Shown: positions 8,394 to 16,680, counted from the first letter of the stretch. The stretch is DNA of 64,000 nucleotides from Nocardioides sp. SYSU D00038 (GCF_016924665.1 NZ_JAFFJT010000005.1:124001-188000), one strand, 5' to 3'. The notes: generated by a model from the letters alone, not told the origin. Program-made: numbers and translations.

Positions 8394-10052
8394 ATGAACA
8401 CCCTGTCCCGCAAGACCACCACCGGCGCCGCCGTCGTCGCCCTGGGCGTGTCCGCCCTGGCCCTCGGCCTCGGTGCCGCCCCGGCCCAGGCCCACGGCAA
8501 CGCTCCCCTGGTCCAGGGCGCCACCTTCACCAGCCAGGACCCGCTCGCCGGCGTCGCCGCGGTCGGCACCAAGGTCGTCTTCGCCGCCGAGGGCGTGCTG
8601 GGCGGCACCGAGCCGTGGGTCACCGACGGCACCGCCGCCGGCACCTTCCAGCTCAAGGACGTCTTCGCCGGGCCGAACCCGAGCTCTCCGGAGGGCTTCA
8701 CCACGGTCGGCAACAAGGTCTACTTCTCGGCCTTCACCACCGGCACGGGCCGTGAGCTCTACGTCACCGACGGCACCCAGGCCGGCACCAAGCTGGTCGA
8801 GGACATCCGGGCCGGCGGCTCCTCCAACCCCGAGCAGCTCACCGCGGCGGGCGGCCAGCTCCTCTTCACCGCCGACGACGGCGACCACGGCGTCGAGCTG
8901 TGGCGCAGCGCCGGCACCGCGGCGACGACGAGCATGGTCGAGGACCTCAGCGCCGGCGGCATCGACACCGAGGTCACCGACATCGTCGGCACCACCGGCA
9001 ACCGGGCGATGCTGGCCGCCGGCGTGAGCGGCAACAACGTCGAGCTCTACAAGACCGACGGCGTCAACGACGTCTCCCTGGTCAAGGACATCAACGACGG
9101 TTTCGGCAGCAACCCCGCCCAGCTGACCCACCTCGCCAACGGCCTCGTGGTCTTCGTCGCCAACGACGGCATCAAGGGCACCGAGCTGTGGCGCAGCAAC
9201 GGCACCGAGGCCGGGACCGTGATCGCCAAGGACTTCAACCCCCAGGACTCGGCCATCCAGAACATCACCAAGGTCGGCACCCGGGCCTTCATGAGCGTGG
9301 AGGCCGGGAACACCGGCTTCGAGCTCTACGTCACCAACGGCTCGGCGACGACCCCGGTCAAGGACATCTTCCCCGGCCCCGGTGACTCCTCGCCGAAGCA
9401 GATCGTCGACGCGGCCGGTCAGGCCTACTTCGTCGCCGACCACCCCACGAGCGGCCAGGAGCTGTGGACCTCCAACGGCACCGCTGCCGGCACCCGCCTG
9501 GTCAAGGACATCGCGCCGGGCAACGCCGACTCCAGCATCGCCGGCCTGTCCGCCGTCGGCCGCCACGTCGCCTTCGGCGCCGTGAACAACCTCGGCGCGG
9601 AGCCGTGGATCTCCAACGGTTACGGCGCCGGCACCCTTCCGGTCAAGGACGTCCAGCCCGGCCCGCAGGGCAGCTCGACCCGGGCCCTCGTCGGCTTCGG
9701 CGGCAAGGCGCTCTACCGCGGCCTGGTGCAGACCAAGCCCACGCTGTTCAGCCTCGACGTCAAGCGCTACTTCACCGTCTCGGCCGGCAAGCCCACCACC
9801 AAGGTCGTCGGCGGCGGCAAGGTCAAGGTCGGCAAGAAGCTGCGGGCCAACCCCGGCGCCTGGGAGGCCGGCACCAAGCTGACCTACAAGTGGCTGCGCA
9901 ACGGCAAGCCGATCGCGGGCGCCAACGGCAAGACCTACAAGCTCAAGTCCAAGGACAAGGGCAAGAAGATCAAGGTCCGCGTCACCGGCTCGCTCGCCGG
10001 GCACGAGGGCGCCGTCCGCTACTCGGCCCCCAAGAAGGTCAAGAAGGCGTGA
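8394..10052 (+). CDS. Secreted ELWxxDGT-repeat protein with C-terminal Ig-like module
   Basis: A 552-residue exported protein. Residues 1-32 form a signal peptide ending near APAQAHG. Eight repeats of roughly 50 residues follow, each with a core such as GRELYVTDGTQAGTKLVEDI (ELWxxDGT family), which would suit a beta-propeller. The last ~80 residues are a lysine-rich Ig-like module (KVGKKLRANPGAWEAG, TYKWLRNGKPI, KIKVRVTG) shared with the proteins at 19156 and 43524. The function of this family is unknown to me; a cell-surface or extracellular role is inferred. GAAGGAAG at 8381-8388 is a good ribosome site for the ATG. The operator-like box lies upstream and a strong terminator follows 18 nt after the stop. 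Confidence 0.82.
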   Translation: MNTLSRKTTTGAAVVALGVSALALGLGAAPAQAHGNAPLVQGATFTSQDPLAGVAAVGTKVVFAAEGVLGGTEPWVTDGTAAGTFQLKDVFAGPNPSSPEGFTTVGNKVYFSAFTTGTGRELYVTDGTQAGTKLVEDIRAGGSSNPEQLTAAGGQLLFTADDGDHGVELWRSAGTAATTSMVEDLSAGGIDTEVTDIVGTTGNRAMLAAGVSGNNVELYKTDGVNDVSLVKDINDGFGSNPAQLTHLANGLVVFVANDGIKGTELWRSNGTEAGTVIAKDFNPQDSAIQNITKVGTRAFMSVEAGNTGFELYVTNGSATTPVKDIFPGPGDSSPKQIVDAAGQAYFVADHPTSGQELWTSNGTAAGTRLVKDIAPGNADSSIAGLSAVGRHVAFGAVNNLGAEPWISNGYGAGTLPVKDVQPGPQGSSTRALVGFGGKALYRGLVQTKPTLFSLDVKRYFTVSAGKPTTKVVGGGKVKVGKKLRANPGAWEAGTKLTYKWLRNGKPIAGANGKTYKLKSKDKGKKIKVRVTGSLAGHEGAVRYSAPKKVKKA

Positions 10053-10069
10053 CCCAGCAGCACCTCTCC

Positions 10070-10104
10070 CCGTACGGCCGGGCCCTGGTGGCCCGGCCGT
10101 ACGG
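10070..10104 (+). terminator. Strong hairpin terminator after the first ELWxxDGT gene
   Basis: Perfect 15-bp inverted repeat (CCGTACGGCCGGGCC at 10070-10084, its complement at 10090-10104) with a 5-nt loop, beginning 18 nt after the stop at 10052. There is no clear T tract, as is usual in high-GC actinobacteria. Confidence 0.75.
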
Positions 10105-10265
10105 CCGCGTCCGCGGCAGGGAGAGGACGGGCGGCAGGAACCTGCCGCCCGCGACCGGTCGTCGACGTACGACCTCCTGTGCAGCACCGGGTAAGAAGGT
10201 GGGGGACGCGGTGCACGGGGGGCGGACGGAGACGACACCGAGGTCTCGGGAGGAAGGGGGCAGAC

Positions 10266-10859
10266 GTGGCACGTCCACGTGACCCGCAGATCGAGCAGCG
10301 CATTCTCGACGCCGCCGGCGAGCTGATCGAGGAGGTGGGCTACGACGCGCTGACCATGGAGGCGATCGCCGAGCGGGCGGGCGTCGGCAAGCCGACCGTC
10401 TACCGTCGCTTCGGGAACCGCGACGAGGTGGTGTTCGCGCTCAACGCACGCTCCTCGATCCCCCTCGACCCGGTCGACACCGGTTCGCTGCTCGGTGACA
10501 TCAAGGCCGTCGCGCACGGCCTGATCCCCACCGTCAACACCCCCGCGATCCGGGCCGTGCTCGGCCCGCAGATCGGGCACGCCATCGCCGAGGACCGCGC
10601 CAACAAGGCGTTCCAGGAGTCGGTGGGCGGCTCGAGCGACGCCTACATGAAGCCGATCTGGGAGCGCGGCCTCGCGCGCGGCGAGGTCGACCCCGAGCTC
10701 GACTACGTCACCGCCCGCACCGCGCTCGGCACCGCGATGATCTTCTCGTTGGTGCTGTACCGGCTCGACGAGTCGTGCGTCGACCAGATCGCCGAGATGT
10801 GGTGTCGCTCGGTGGCGCCGCGCCACGCCGACGCCGGGCACCGGCGCAAGGCGGGCTGA
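10266..10859 (+). CDS. TetR/AcrR-family transcriptional regulator
   Basis: A 197-residue one-component repressor. The N-terminal helix-turn-helix covers residues 10-55 (RILDAAGELIEEVGYDALTM, then AIAERAGVGKPTVYRRF), followed by a ligand-binding helical domain with no recognisable ligand signature. The GTG start at 10266 is preferred because GGAGGAAGGGG lies 6 nt upstream; an earlier start at 10179 would add an unlikely arginine-rich leader. It sits downstream of the ELWxxDGT gene, separated by a terminator. It is the nearest regulator to the operator-like box at 8322, which makes it a candidate, untested, for binding that site and the copy at 43456. Confidence 0.85.
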   Translation: MARPRDPQIEQRILDAAGELIEEVGYDALTMEAIAERAGVGKPTVYRRFGNRDEVVFALNARSSIPLDPVDTGSLLGDIKAVAHGLIPTVNTPAIRAVLGPQIGHAIAEDRANKAFQESVGGSSDAYMKPIWERGLARGEVDPELDYVTARTALGTAMIFSLVLYRLDESCVDQIAEMWCRSVAPRHADAGHRRKAG

Positions 10860-10895
10860 CCCGCAACCCGGCCCGGCCCCCCGACAATGGGTGGC

Positions 10896-11489
10896 ATGAC
10901 CACCCGCACCGTTGCCCTCCTCGCCTTCGACGACATGGAGGTGCTCGACTACGCCGGCCCCTACGAGGTCTTCAACGTCGCCGGCGACCTCGGTGGCCAG
11001 CCGCGCCCGTTCACGGTGCTCTCGGTCGGCCTCCGCCCGGGCCCCGCGGTGGGCCGGGGCGGCTTCACCGTCGTACCCGACCACACCCTCGATGACTGCC
11101 CGCCCACCGACCTCGTCGTCGTCCCCGGCGGGGCGGGCACGCGCGCACTCCTCTTCGACGACCGCCTCCGCGCCTGGCTGCGCGAGCGCGCCGGCGAGGT
11201 CGAGACGATGCTCTCGGTCTGCACGGGCTCACTCCTGCTCGCGGACGCCGGGCTGCTCGAGCGGCGCCACGCCACCACCCACCACACCGCCTTCGACGAG
11301 CTCGCCGCGCTCTCCCCCACCACCGTCGTGGAGCGCGGACCGCGCTTCGTGCGGTCCGGCGAGCGGCTGTGGACCTCTGCAGGCGTCTCCGCCGGCATCG
11401 ACCTCGCCCTCCACGTCGTGCAGGAGCTCGCCGGGGCGCCCCTGCGCGAGGCCGTCGCGAGGGAGATGGAGTGGATGTGGAGGTCGTGA
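10896..11489 (+). CDS. DJ-1/PfpI-family protein
   Basis: A protein of about 197 residues with the class I glutamine amidotransferase-like fold found in DJ-1/PfpI proteins and in the N-terminus of GATase-type AraC regulators. The start reads TVALLAFDDMEVLDYAGPYEVF, typical of that family. The candidate nucleophile Cys is in the elbow SVCTGSLLLADAGLL, and VVPGGAGTR and THHTAFDEL follow family patterns. No AraC DNA-binding domain is attached, so it is an enzyme or chaperone-like protein (isonitrile hydratase-like members exist) rather than a regulator. An in-frame ATG at 10887 is an alternative start. No functional partner is evident. Confidence 0.78.
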   Translation: MTTRTVALLAFDDMEVLDYAGPYEVFNVAGDLGGQPRPFTVLSVGLRPGPAVGRGGFTVVPDHTLDDCPPTDLVVVPGGAGTRALLFDDRLRAWLRERAGEVETMLSVCTGSLLLADAGLLERRHATTHHTAFDELAALSPTTVVERGPRFVRSGERLWTSAGVSAGIDLALHVVQELAGAPLREAVAREMEWMWRS

Positions 11490-11529
11490 CACGCCCGCTC
11501 CCGACCGAACCCACCGGAGGGCTCCTGCC

Positions 11530-11625
11530 TCACCGGGTCTTGGGACGGGCCATCGTCCCTTCTCAACCGGCGGTGAGCACCGAAGGTTGAGGAAGTCGCG
11601 CCAGCGGCCGTCTCGAAACCCCCGC
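11530..11625. repeat. Cloverleaf-type repeat, copy 1 (diverged)
   Basis: First and most diverged member of three tandem elements. It keeps the outer arms (CACCGGGTCTTGGGACGG against CCGTCTCGAAACCC) and the AAGTCGCGCCAGCGGC segment, but its central hairpin has drifted. The next copy begins 134 bp later. Confidence 0.7.
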
Positions 11626-11663
11626 AGCCGGACCGCCCCCGTCCCAGCTGGAGCGCTGCCGTC

Positions 11664-11750
11664 TCACCGGGTTTCGAGACGGGACTTCGTCCCTCCTCAA
11701 CCAGCGGTGGTTGAGGAAGTCGCGCTAGCGACTGTCTCGCAACCCCCGGC
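11664..11750. repeat. Cloverleaf-type repeat, copy 2
   Basis: Nearly identical to copy 3, which starts exactly 126 bp further on. It differs mainly by one base in the 3' outer arm (TCTCGCAACC instead of TCTCGAAACC). It has the same three internal hairpins as copy 3. Confidence 0.8.
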
Positions 11751-11789
11751 AACCGGGCCACCCCCCGTCCCACCTGGAGGGCTGCCGTC

Positions 11790-11876
11790 TCACCGGGTTT
11801 CGAGACGGGACTTCGTCCCTCCTCAACCAGCGGTGGTTGAGGAAGTCGCGCTAGCGACTGTCTCGAAACCCCCGCC
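11790..11876. repeat. Cloverleaf-type repeat, copy 3
   Basis: The best-preserved copy. The outer stem pairs GGGTTTCGAGAC (11795-11806) with GTCTCGAAACCC (11860-11871). Three hairpins lie inside: GGGA-CTTCG-TCCC (11807-11819), CCTCAACCA-GCGG-TGGTTGAGG (11821-11842) and AGTCGC-GCTA-GCGACT (11844-11859). All are perfectly paired and almost touch, so either strand can fold as a four-way junction. Together the three copies fill most of the 505-bp gap between two convergent genes, where no gene is seen. Confidence 0.82.
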
Positions 11877-11917
11877 GGCCGAACGCCCTCCGTCCCCACC
11901 GGGTGCCGGTCGGGGTA

Positions 11918-11966
11918 GCGCCGACCCGGCGCTTGTTGACGCCGGGTTACGCCGACCCGGCGTCAA
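11918..11966. terminator. Double palindrome between convergent genes, probable bidirectional terminator
   Basis: Two hairpins follow one another: GCGCCG-ACC-CGGCGC (11918-11932), and TTGACGCCGGGT paired with ACCCGGCGTCAA (11936-11947 and 11955-11966, 7-nt loop). They lie 28 bp beyond the stop of the barbiturase gene on the minus strand and also beyond the PfpI gene on the plus strand. Confidence 0.65.
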
Positions 11967-11994
11967 TTAACGACGGCTCGGCGAGACCCGTCGG

Positions 11995-13098
11995 TCAGCC
12001 GAGGTCGACGATGGCGGCGACCGGGCCACCGCCGTCGGGGCCCTGGTGGGCGGCGGAGACGGAGACGAAGACGGCGGGGTCGCCGGTGACGGCGGCGGTG
12101 ACGCCACCGACGGCGGCCTTGATCTGGCGGTGCCAGTGGACGTCGGAGTCGTCGAGCATCGCGTTGCGGCGGCCGCGCACCTGGCCGTCCTGGGAGGCCT
12201 CGCACTTGAGGAACACGTTGACCAGGCGGCCGTCGAGGTCGCTGGTGCGGGGACGGTCGGGGAGGTCGAGGCCGGCGTCTTTGATCGCGGCCCAGATGCC
12301 GTCCTGGTCGAGGGCGTCCTGCATCACCGAGTGGCCGATCCGGTAGCGGCCGCCGACGCCGGGGGCGTTGCCGACCACGACCACCTGCGCCTGGTCGAGC
12401 TCGACGCCGGAGGAGCAGGAGGCGACCGAGGAGTAGAGGTCGCGGTTGTGCATCACGTCGGCGTCGGTGGGCATCTCGATCTCGCCGAGGGCGACGGCGA
12501 TGCCAAGGGCGGTGCAGCCGTTGGAGAGGTCCATGGACTCGTGGGTGTGCTCGGTCCAGACGGTCTTGCCGCGCGACTTGGCATCGCGGATCGTGTGGAT
12601 CGTCAGCAGGGGCGTCTTGGTCTGCACGTAGTGGACGTCGGCGGGGTCGGAGATGCCGGCCCGCTCCATCGCGACCTTCACGGCGTCGGCGACCTTGGAG
12701 ACCATCGCGGTGCGGCCGATGTCCTCGGGCAGCAGCTGCTCGCTCATCGCGAAGCCGACGGTCAGCCGCGGCTCGTCGGACGGCACCACGTCCTCCGGCG
12801 GCACGGTGGCGAACACGGTGGCGTGGGGGCTGATCACGCCGTCGGTGCCGCCGGACCAGACGATCGGCACCTCCTTCACCTTGGCCGGGTCGGCGCCCTT
12901 GGCCACCAGCACCTCGCGGAACGCGCGGTCGGCGATGATCCGGGTGTAGTCGTTGACGCCGCCGTTGCCCTCGGTCTTGCCGATGATGGCGATCACCCGG
13001 TCGGCCTGCATGACGCCGTCGTCGATCAGCTTCTCCAGCTCGGAGGCGTCGGCGACGGAGTGGATCGGGACCTTGCGAACCTCGATGGCGTCGGGCAT
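11995..13098 (-). CDS. Barbiturase / cyanuric acid amidohydrolase-family ring-opening hydrolase
   Basis: A 367-residue member of the AtzD/Bar amidohydrolases, a three-domain fold with three Ser-Lys dyads. Candidate residues are K41, K161 and K298 ([26 protein letters not shown]) and S82, S229/S230 and S346/S348 ([40 protein letters not shown]). The family hydrolyses barbiturate to ureidomalonate or cyanurate to carboxybiuret; the length is typical (about 365-370). I favour barbiturase because the window also encodes a pyrimidine permease and a molybdenum hydroxylase, but cyanuric acid hydrolase cannot be excluded. It is the second gene of an operon with carbamate kinase 30 bp upstream, which suggests that the carbamoyl nitrogen released ends up as carbamoyl phosphate. 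Confidence 0.85.
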   Translation of the reverse strand: MPDAIEVRKVPIHSVADASELEKLIDDGVMQADRVIAIIGKTEGNGGVNDYTRIIADRAFREVLVAKGADPAKVKEVPIVWSGGTDGVISPHATVFATVPPEDVVPSDEPRLTVGFAMSEQLLPEDIGRTAMVSKVADAVKVAMERAGISDPADVHYVQTKTPLLTIHTIRDAKSRGKTVWTEHTHESMDLSNGCTALGIAVALGEIEMPTDADVMHNRDLYSSVASCSSGVELDQAQVVVVGNAPGVGGRYRIGHSVMQDALDQDGIWAAIKDAGLDLPDRPRTSDLDGRLVNVFLKCEASQDGQVRGRRNAMLDDSDVHWHRQIKAAVGGVTAAVTGDPAVFVSVSAAHQGPDGGGPVAAIVDLG

Positions 13099-13128
13099 GG
13101 GGGACCTTTCGGTAGGGCGGTGGGTGGG

Positions 13129-14061
13129 TCAGTCGGGTGTGACGACGGTGCCGGCGGACCCGGCGACGGCGTCGGTGATGTGGTCGAGGCGGGTGATCAC
13201 GGAGCGGGCACCGCCCCGCTCGACGAACCGGCAGGCGGCGTCGACCTTGGGGCCCATCGAGCCGCTCGCGAAGTGACCCTCGGCGGCGTGGGCGCGCATC
13301 TGCGACACGGTGACCGTGCCGACCGGTCTCGCGTCGGGCTTCCCGAAGTCGAGGATCGCCGCGGGCACGTCGGTGGCGATCAGCAGCACCTCGGCCTCGA
13401 CGGTACGGGCCAGCACGGCGGCGCCGAGGTCCTTGTCGATGACGGCCTCCACCCCGCGCAGCCGGCCCTCGTCGCGGACGACCGGGATCCCGCCACCGCC
13501 GTTGGCGACGACGACGAAGCCGGCGTCGACGAGTGCCGCGATCGCCGGGGCGTCGACGATCTCGAGCGGCTCCGGGGAGGCGACGACGCGACGCCAGCCC
13601 TTGTCGCCGCGGTCCTCCCAGGTCTCGCCGTGGTCGACGAGCACGCGCGCCTCGTCGGCGGGGAGGTAGCGGCCGATCGGCTTGCTGGGCCGGGTGAAGC
13701 CGGGGTCGTCGGCGGCGACCAGGGTGCGCGTCACCAGGGCGGCGGTACGGCGCTCGACCGAGCGGGCGGCCAGGGCGTGGTCGAGGGCGTTCATCAGGAC
13801 GAAGCCGAGGGTGGCCTGGGTCTGCGCGCCGCACCAGTCGAGCGGCACCGGCGGCACGACGGCCGCAGCCACCTCGTTCTTGACCAGCAGGTTGCCGACC
13901 TGCGGGCCGTTGCCGTGGGTCACCACCACGTCGTGGCCACCGGCGACGAGGTCGGCCACCGACTCGGCGGCGACGTGGGCGGCCGCGATCTGGTCCTCGG
14001 GGCGCGCCCGGCCCTCGTCGTTCGTCATGGCGTTGCCGCCGAGCGCGAGCAGGACCCTCAT
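13129..14061 (-). CDS. arcC: Carbamate kinase
   Basis: A 310-residue amino-acid-kinase-fold enzyme that makes ATP from carbamoyl phosphate and ADP, releasing ammonia and CO2. Signature segments are LLALGGNAM at the N-terminus, VVVTHGNGPQVGNLL near residue 50, RRVVASPEP, VVANGGGGIPVV near 190 and EAVIDKDLGAAVLA near 215. The gene starts 6 nt after a TAGGTT -10 box, so its mRNA is probably leaderless, and a palindrome at 14082-14104 lies directly upstream. No arginine deiminase or ornithine carbamoyltransferase is nearby. Pairing with barbiturase points to a catabolic, ATP-yielding role, like the E. coli carbamate kinase linked to fdrA genes. Confidence 0.9.
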   Translation of the reverse strand: MRVLLALGGNAMTNDEGRARPEDQIAAAHVAAESVADLVAGGHDVVVTHGNGPQVGNLLVKNEVAAAVVPPVPLDWCGAQTQATLGFVLMNALDHALAARSVERRTAALVTRTLVAADDPGFTRPSKPIGRYLPADEARVLVDHGETWEDRGDKGWRRVVASPEPLEIVDAPAIAALVDAGFVVVANGGGGIPVVRDEGRLRGVEAVIDKDLGAAVLARTVEAEVLLIATDVPAAILDFGKPDARPVGTVTVSQMRAHAAEGHFASGSMGPKVDAACRFVERGGARSVITRLDHITDAVAGSAGTVVTPD

Positions 14062-14067
14062 GCCCCG

Positions 14068-14073
14068 AACCTA
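14068..14073 (-). promoter_or_regulatory. -10 box (TAGGTT) of the carbamate kinase-barbiturase operon
   Basis: TANNNT hexamer 6 nt before the ATG at 14061, the spacing of actinobacterial leaderless promoters. Confidence 0.6.
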
Positions 14074-14081
14074 GGCGCGCG

Positions 14082-14104
14082 GCCGACGGTGCAGCACCGT
14101 CGGC
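14082..14104. promoter_or_regulatory. 23-bp palindrome upstream of carbamate kinase, candidate operator
   Basis: GCCGACGGTGC and its perfect complement, with one central base between. It lies 8 bp upstream of the -10 box, over the -35 region, where a regulator would act. It could instead be the terminator of the small gene ending at 14172. Confidence 0.5.
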
Positions 14105-14171
14105 AGCGACGATCGGGCGCCCTCGGGCACGGCAAGTGTTGCCAGCCTGCGCCGGCGGGGGCGACGAGCGG

Positions 14172-14429
14172 TCAGCTCCCCTCGGCGCCGCGGCCGGTGG
14201 CGGCCTGGAGGCGCTCGATGTGCTCGGACGCCTCGGCCTTGGTCAGCTCGGGCGAGAGCTCCTCGCCCGCCTCGCGGGCCAGGGTGTCGAGGTAGCTGCG
14301 CTGGGCCCCGGTCATCGGCTCGTCGCCGGTGACCCACTGCTCGGGGTCCTTCTCCAGGGAGCCGTCGGTCGCGTCGTCGTCACGGGCGGCGCCGAGCGGG
14401 CGGTCGTCGTTCGAATGTGTGTTCGACAT
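14172..14429 (-). CDS. DUF3072 small protein
   Basis: An 85-residue soluble, acidic protein of the actinobacterial DUF3072 family, recognised by WVTGDEPMTGAQRSYLDTLA followed by LTKAEASEHIERLQ. The C-terminal part resembles helical SAP-like or SPOR-adjacent segments, but no function is established. The N-terminal 30 residues are polar and low in complexity. I chose the ATG at 14429 (MSNTHSND), which has GGGAG upstream, over an earlier start that adds a glycine-rich leader. It stands alone between carbamate kinase and the antiporter. Confidence 0.8.
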   Translation of the reverse strand: MSNTHSNDDRPLGAARDDDATDGSLEKDPEQWVTGDEPMTGAQRSYLDTLAREAGEELSPELTKAEASEHIERLQAATGRGAEGS

Positions 14430-14484
14430 GCCACTCCCGTACCCGCCCGGCCCGGACCGCACACCCCGGCTCCCGACCGGGGAG

Positions 14485-15990
14485 CTAGGAGGCGGCCCCG
14501 GTCGGCGGTTCGGCGTACCAGCCGGCGAGCCGGCCGGAGTCGCTCACCGCCCGGATCCGGCGTTCGATGGCAGCGCGGTCGCCGCGGGGGGCCACGACCA
14601 GGACCTGGTCGCCCGGGCGCAGCTCGGTGGTCGGCGACGGCACGCTGGCCTCGCCGTGGCGCACCACCAGCGAGACCGCGGCGCCGGCGGGCAGCCGCAG
14701 CTCGGAGATCTCGACGCCCGCCAGCCGCGAGTCGTGGGGCACCCGGAACTGGAGCAGGCTGGCACCCAGCTCGTCGAGGGGCGCGGACTCGACGGCCAGC
14801 CCGAGCGGCTGGGCGGCCGCGGTCGCGCCCGTACGGCGGGCGACCCAGGGCAGGGTCGGACCCTGCACCAGCGTGAACACCACGACGAGCAGGAAGACGA
14901 CGTCGAAGACCCGGGTGGCCGACGGGAGCCCGACGCTCATCGGGATCGTCGCGAGCACGATCGGCACGGCCCCGCGCAGCCCGGCCCAGCTGATGAACGC
15001 CTGCTCGCGCCACGGCACGCCGAACGGCGTCGCGCTGATCGCCACCGACAGCGGCCGCGCGACCAGGGTGAGCACCCCGCCGACCAGCAGCGCCCACGGC
15101 AGCGCCTCGAGCAGGCGGCCCGGGCTCGCCAGCAGGCCGAGCAGCACGAACAGGCCGATCTGGGCGAGCCAGGCGAGGCCCTCGACGAAGCCGGCCGCGG
15201 CGCCCCGGTGGGGCAGGTCGGCGTTGCCGAGGGTCAGCCCCGCGACGTAGACGGCCATCAGCCCGCTCGCCGCGGCCGTGCCGGCCACGGCGAAGGCGAG
15301 GAAGACGATGCCGACCATCGCGATCGGGTAGAGCCCGGCCGAGGGCAGCGCGCTGCGCACCAGCAGCCAGCGGCCGGCCCACGCCACGGAGAAGCCGACC
15401 GCGACCCCGGCGACCAGCTGCCAGCCGACCTGGAGCCCGATGCCGAGCGGCGACGCCGCGCCCCACGCGTCGGAGGTCACGACGGTGACCAGGATGATCA
15501 CCGGCGGGTCGTTGAAGCCCGACTCGGCCTCCACCGTGGCCCGCAGCCGCCCCTTGACCGGCATCGTGCGCAGGGCGGCGAAGACGGCGGCGGCGTCGGT
15601 CGAGGAGGCGACGGCGCCGAGCAGCACCGCGGTGCGCAGGTCGACGTCGAGCACGAGGTGGACCGCGGCCGAGGTGACCGCCACCGACACCGCGACCCCC
15701 AGGGTGGCCAGCACGCCGGCGAGCGGCGCGACCGGCCGGATCACCCTCCAGTCGGTGGTGAACCCGCCCTCGGCGAGGATCACGGCCAGGGCCACGGTGC
15801 CGAGCACCTGGGTCAGGTCGGGGTCCTCGAACTCCAGGCCGAGGCCGGCCTCGCCGATGACGAGTCCGATCGCGAGGTAGACCAGCAGGCTGGGCAGCCC
15901 CGCCCGTGAGGAGAGCCGGACGGCCGCGACCGCGGCGAGGAGCACGATCGTGCCGCCGAGCAGCACGCCGTTGAGGTCAGCGGGGTCCAC
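14485..15990 (-). CDS. Cation/proton antiporter (CPA1/NhaP-type) with C-terminal TrkA-C domain
   Basis: A 501-residue polytopic membrane protein. About twelve hydrophobic segments occupy residues 8-400, including LLVYLAIGLVIGEAGLG and the ion-site region VLLGAVASSTDAAAVFAALR (the adjacent Asp is the expected transport residue). The last ~80 residues form a TrkA-C/RCK-C-like domain (LRPGDQVLVVAPRGDRAAIERRI), as in K+/H+ antiporters of the NhaP2/CvrA group. It probably exchanges K+ or Na+ for protons, with cytosolic ligand gating. Its start overlaps the end of the slipin gene by 14 bp, so the two are coupled. The cation cannot be told from sequence alone. Confidence 0.85.
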   Translation of the reverse strand: MDPADLNGVLLGGTIVLLAAVAAVRLSSRAGLPSLLVYLAIGLVIGEAGLGLEFEDPDLTQVLGTVALAVILAEGGFTTDWRVIRPVAPLAGVLATLGVAVSVAVTSAAVHLVLDVDLRTAVLLGAVASSTDAAAVFAALRTMPVKGRLRATVEAESGFNDPPVIILVTVVTSDAWGAASPLGIGLQVGWQLVAGVAVGFSVAWAGRWLLVRSALPSAGLYPIAMVGIVFLAFAVAGTAAASGLMAVYVAGLTLGNADLPHRGAAAGFVEGLAWLAQIGLFVLLGLLASPGRLLEALPWALLVGGVLTLVARPLSVAISATPFGVPWREQAFISWAGLRGAVPIVLATIPMSVGLPSATRVFDVVFLLVVVFTLVQGPTLPWVARRTGATAAAQPLGLAVESAPLDELGASLLQFRVPHDSRLAGVEISELRLPAGAAVSLVVRHGEASVPSPTTELRPGDQVLVVAPRGDRAAIERRIRAVSDSGRLAGWYAEPPTGAAS

Positions 15991-16528
15991 GGTGGAGGGC
16001 CGGCCCGGCGAGCAGCACGTCGAGCTCCTCCAGCTCGAGGTCGAGGACGCGCAGCCCGCGGAGCCGGGCCTCGCGGTCGACGGCGGTCGTCACCTCGGCC
16101 CACTGGTCGAGCAGCGCCTCGGGCAGGTCGGCCACCCGGTGGCCGGCGACCCACCGGGCCAGCACCTGCTCGGCAGCCAGTCGCCCGGCGCCGAGCGCGT
16201 CGACGTAGCGCTCCATCGGCGTCGGCGCGACCAACCGGGCCTCGGCGCGGACGACGACGCGCACCTCGCAGCCGTCGGCGGTGGTGGTGCGCACCACCAG
16301 GTCGACCGGGTCGGGCGCCTCGGCCACGACCACGACGCGGTCGACCAGCGGCAGCCCCACCTGGAGCCCCTCCCCGGAGACCGAGCGCACCCGGTCGCGC
16401 CGCAGCCGCACCCCGAGGTGGCCCCGGGGCACCCAGCGCAGCGTGCCGAGGACGCCGAGCACCGCGACGACCAGGACCACGAGCGGGCCGGTGGCCGCCC
16501 ACACCTGGGTGCCGGGGTGCTGGTCCAC
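15977..16528 (-). CDS. SPFH/Band-7 (slipin-like) membrane protein
   Basis: A 183-residue membrane-anchored SPFH protein. One transmembrane helix at residues 13-30 (LVVLVVAVLGVLGTL) precedes WVPRGHLGVRLRRDRV and EGLQVGLPLVDRVVVV, the usual slipin/stomatin opening, then VDLVVRTTTADGCEVRVVV. It is shorter than typical slipins (about 250 residues) and lacks the long oligomerising tail. It overlaps the antiporter start, so it probably works with that transporter, for instance by clustering or modulating it. It lies back to back with the histidine kinase gene. Confidence 0.78.
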   Translation of the reverse strand: MDQHPGTQVWAATGPLVVLVVAVLGVLGTLRWVPRGHLGVRLRRDRVRSVSGEGLQVGLPLVDRVVVVAEAPDPVDLVVRTTTADGCEVRVVVRAEARLVAPTPMERYVDALGAGRLAAEQVLARWVAGHRVADLPEALLDQWAEVTTAVDREARLRGLRVLDLELEELDVLLAGPALHRGPR

Positions 16529-16680
16529 GGGTCCTCCTCCGGGGGCGGATCGACGGTTCGGGTGCGTTGCCTCCAGCCTCGCCCGCGCGGGCGTGCGGCG
16601 GTATGCGTGGTAGCACCCATCTCCGGCCTGGACGGGGCCGCAGCCTTGTCGGGCGCACGCCCAGCGGCCACGCTGGCGAG

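Noticed and set aside
11790..11876. Cloverleaf as a possible tRNA
   Set aside because: Stem lengths are wrong (12, 4, 9, 6 bp) and there is no T-loop consensus, anticodon loop or CCA end.
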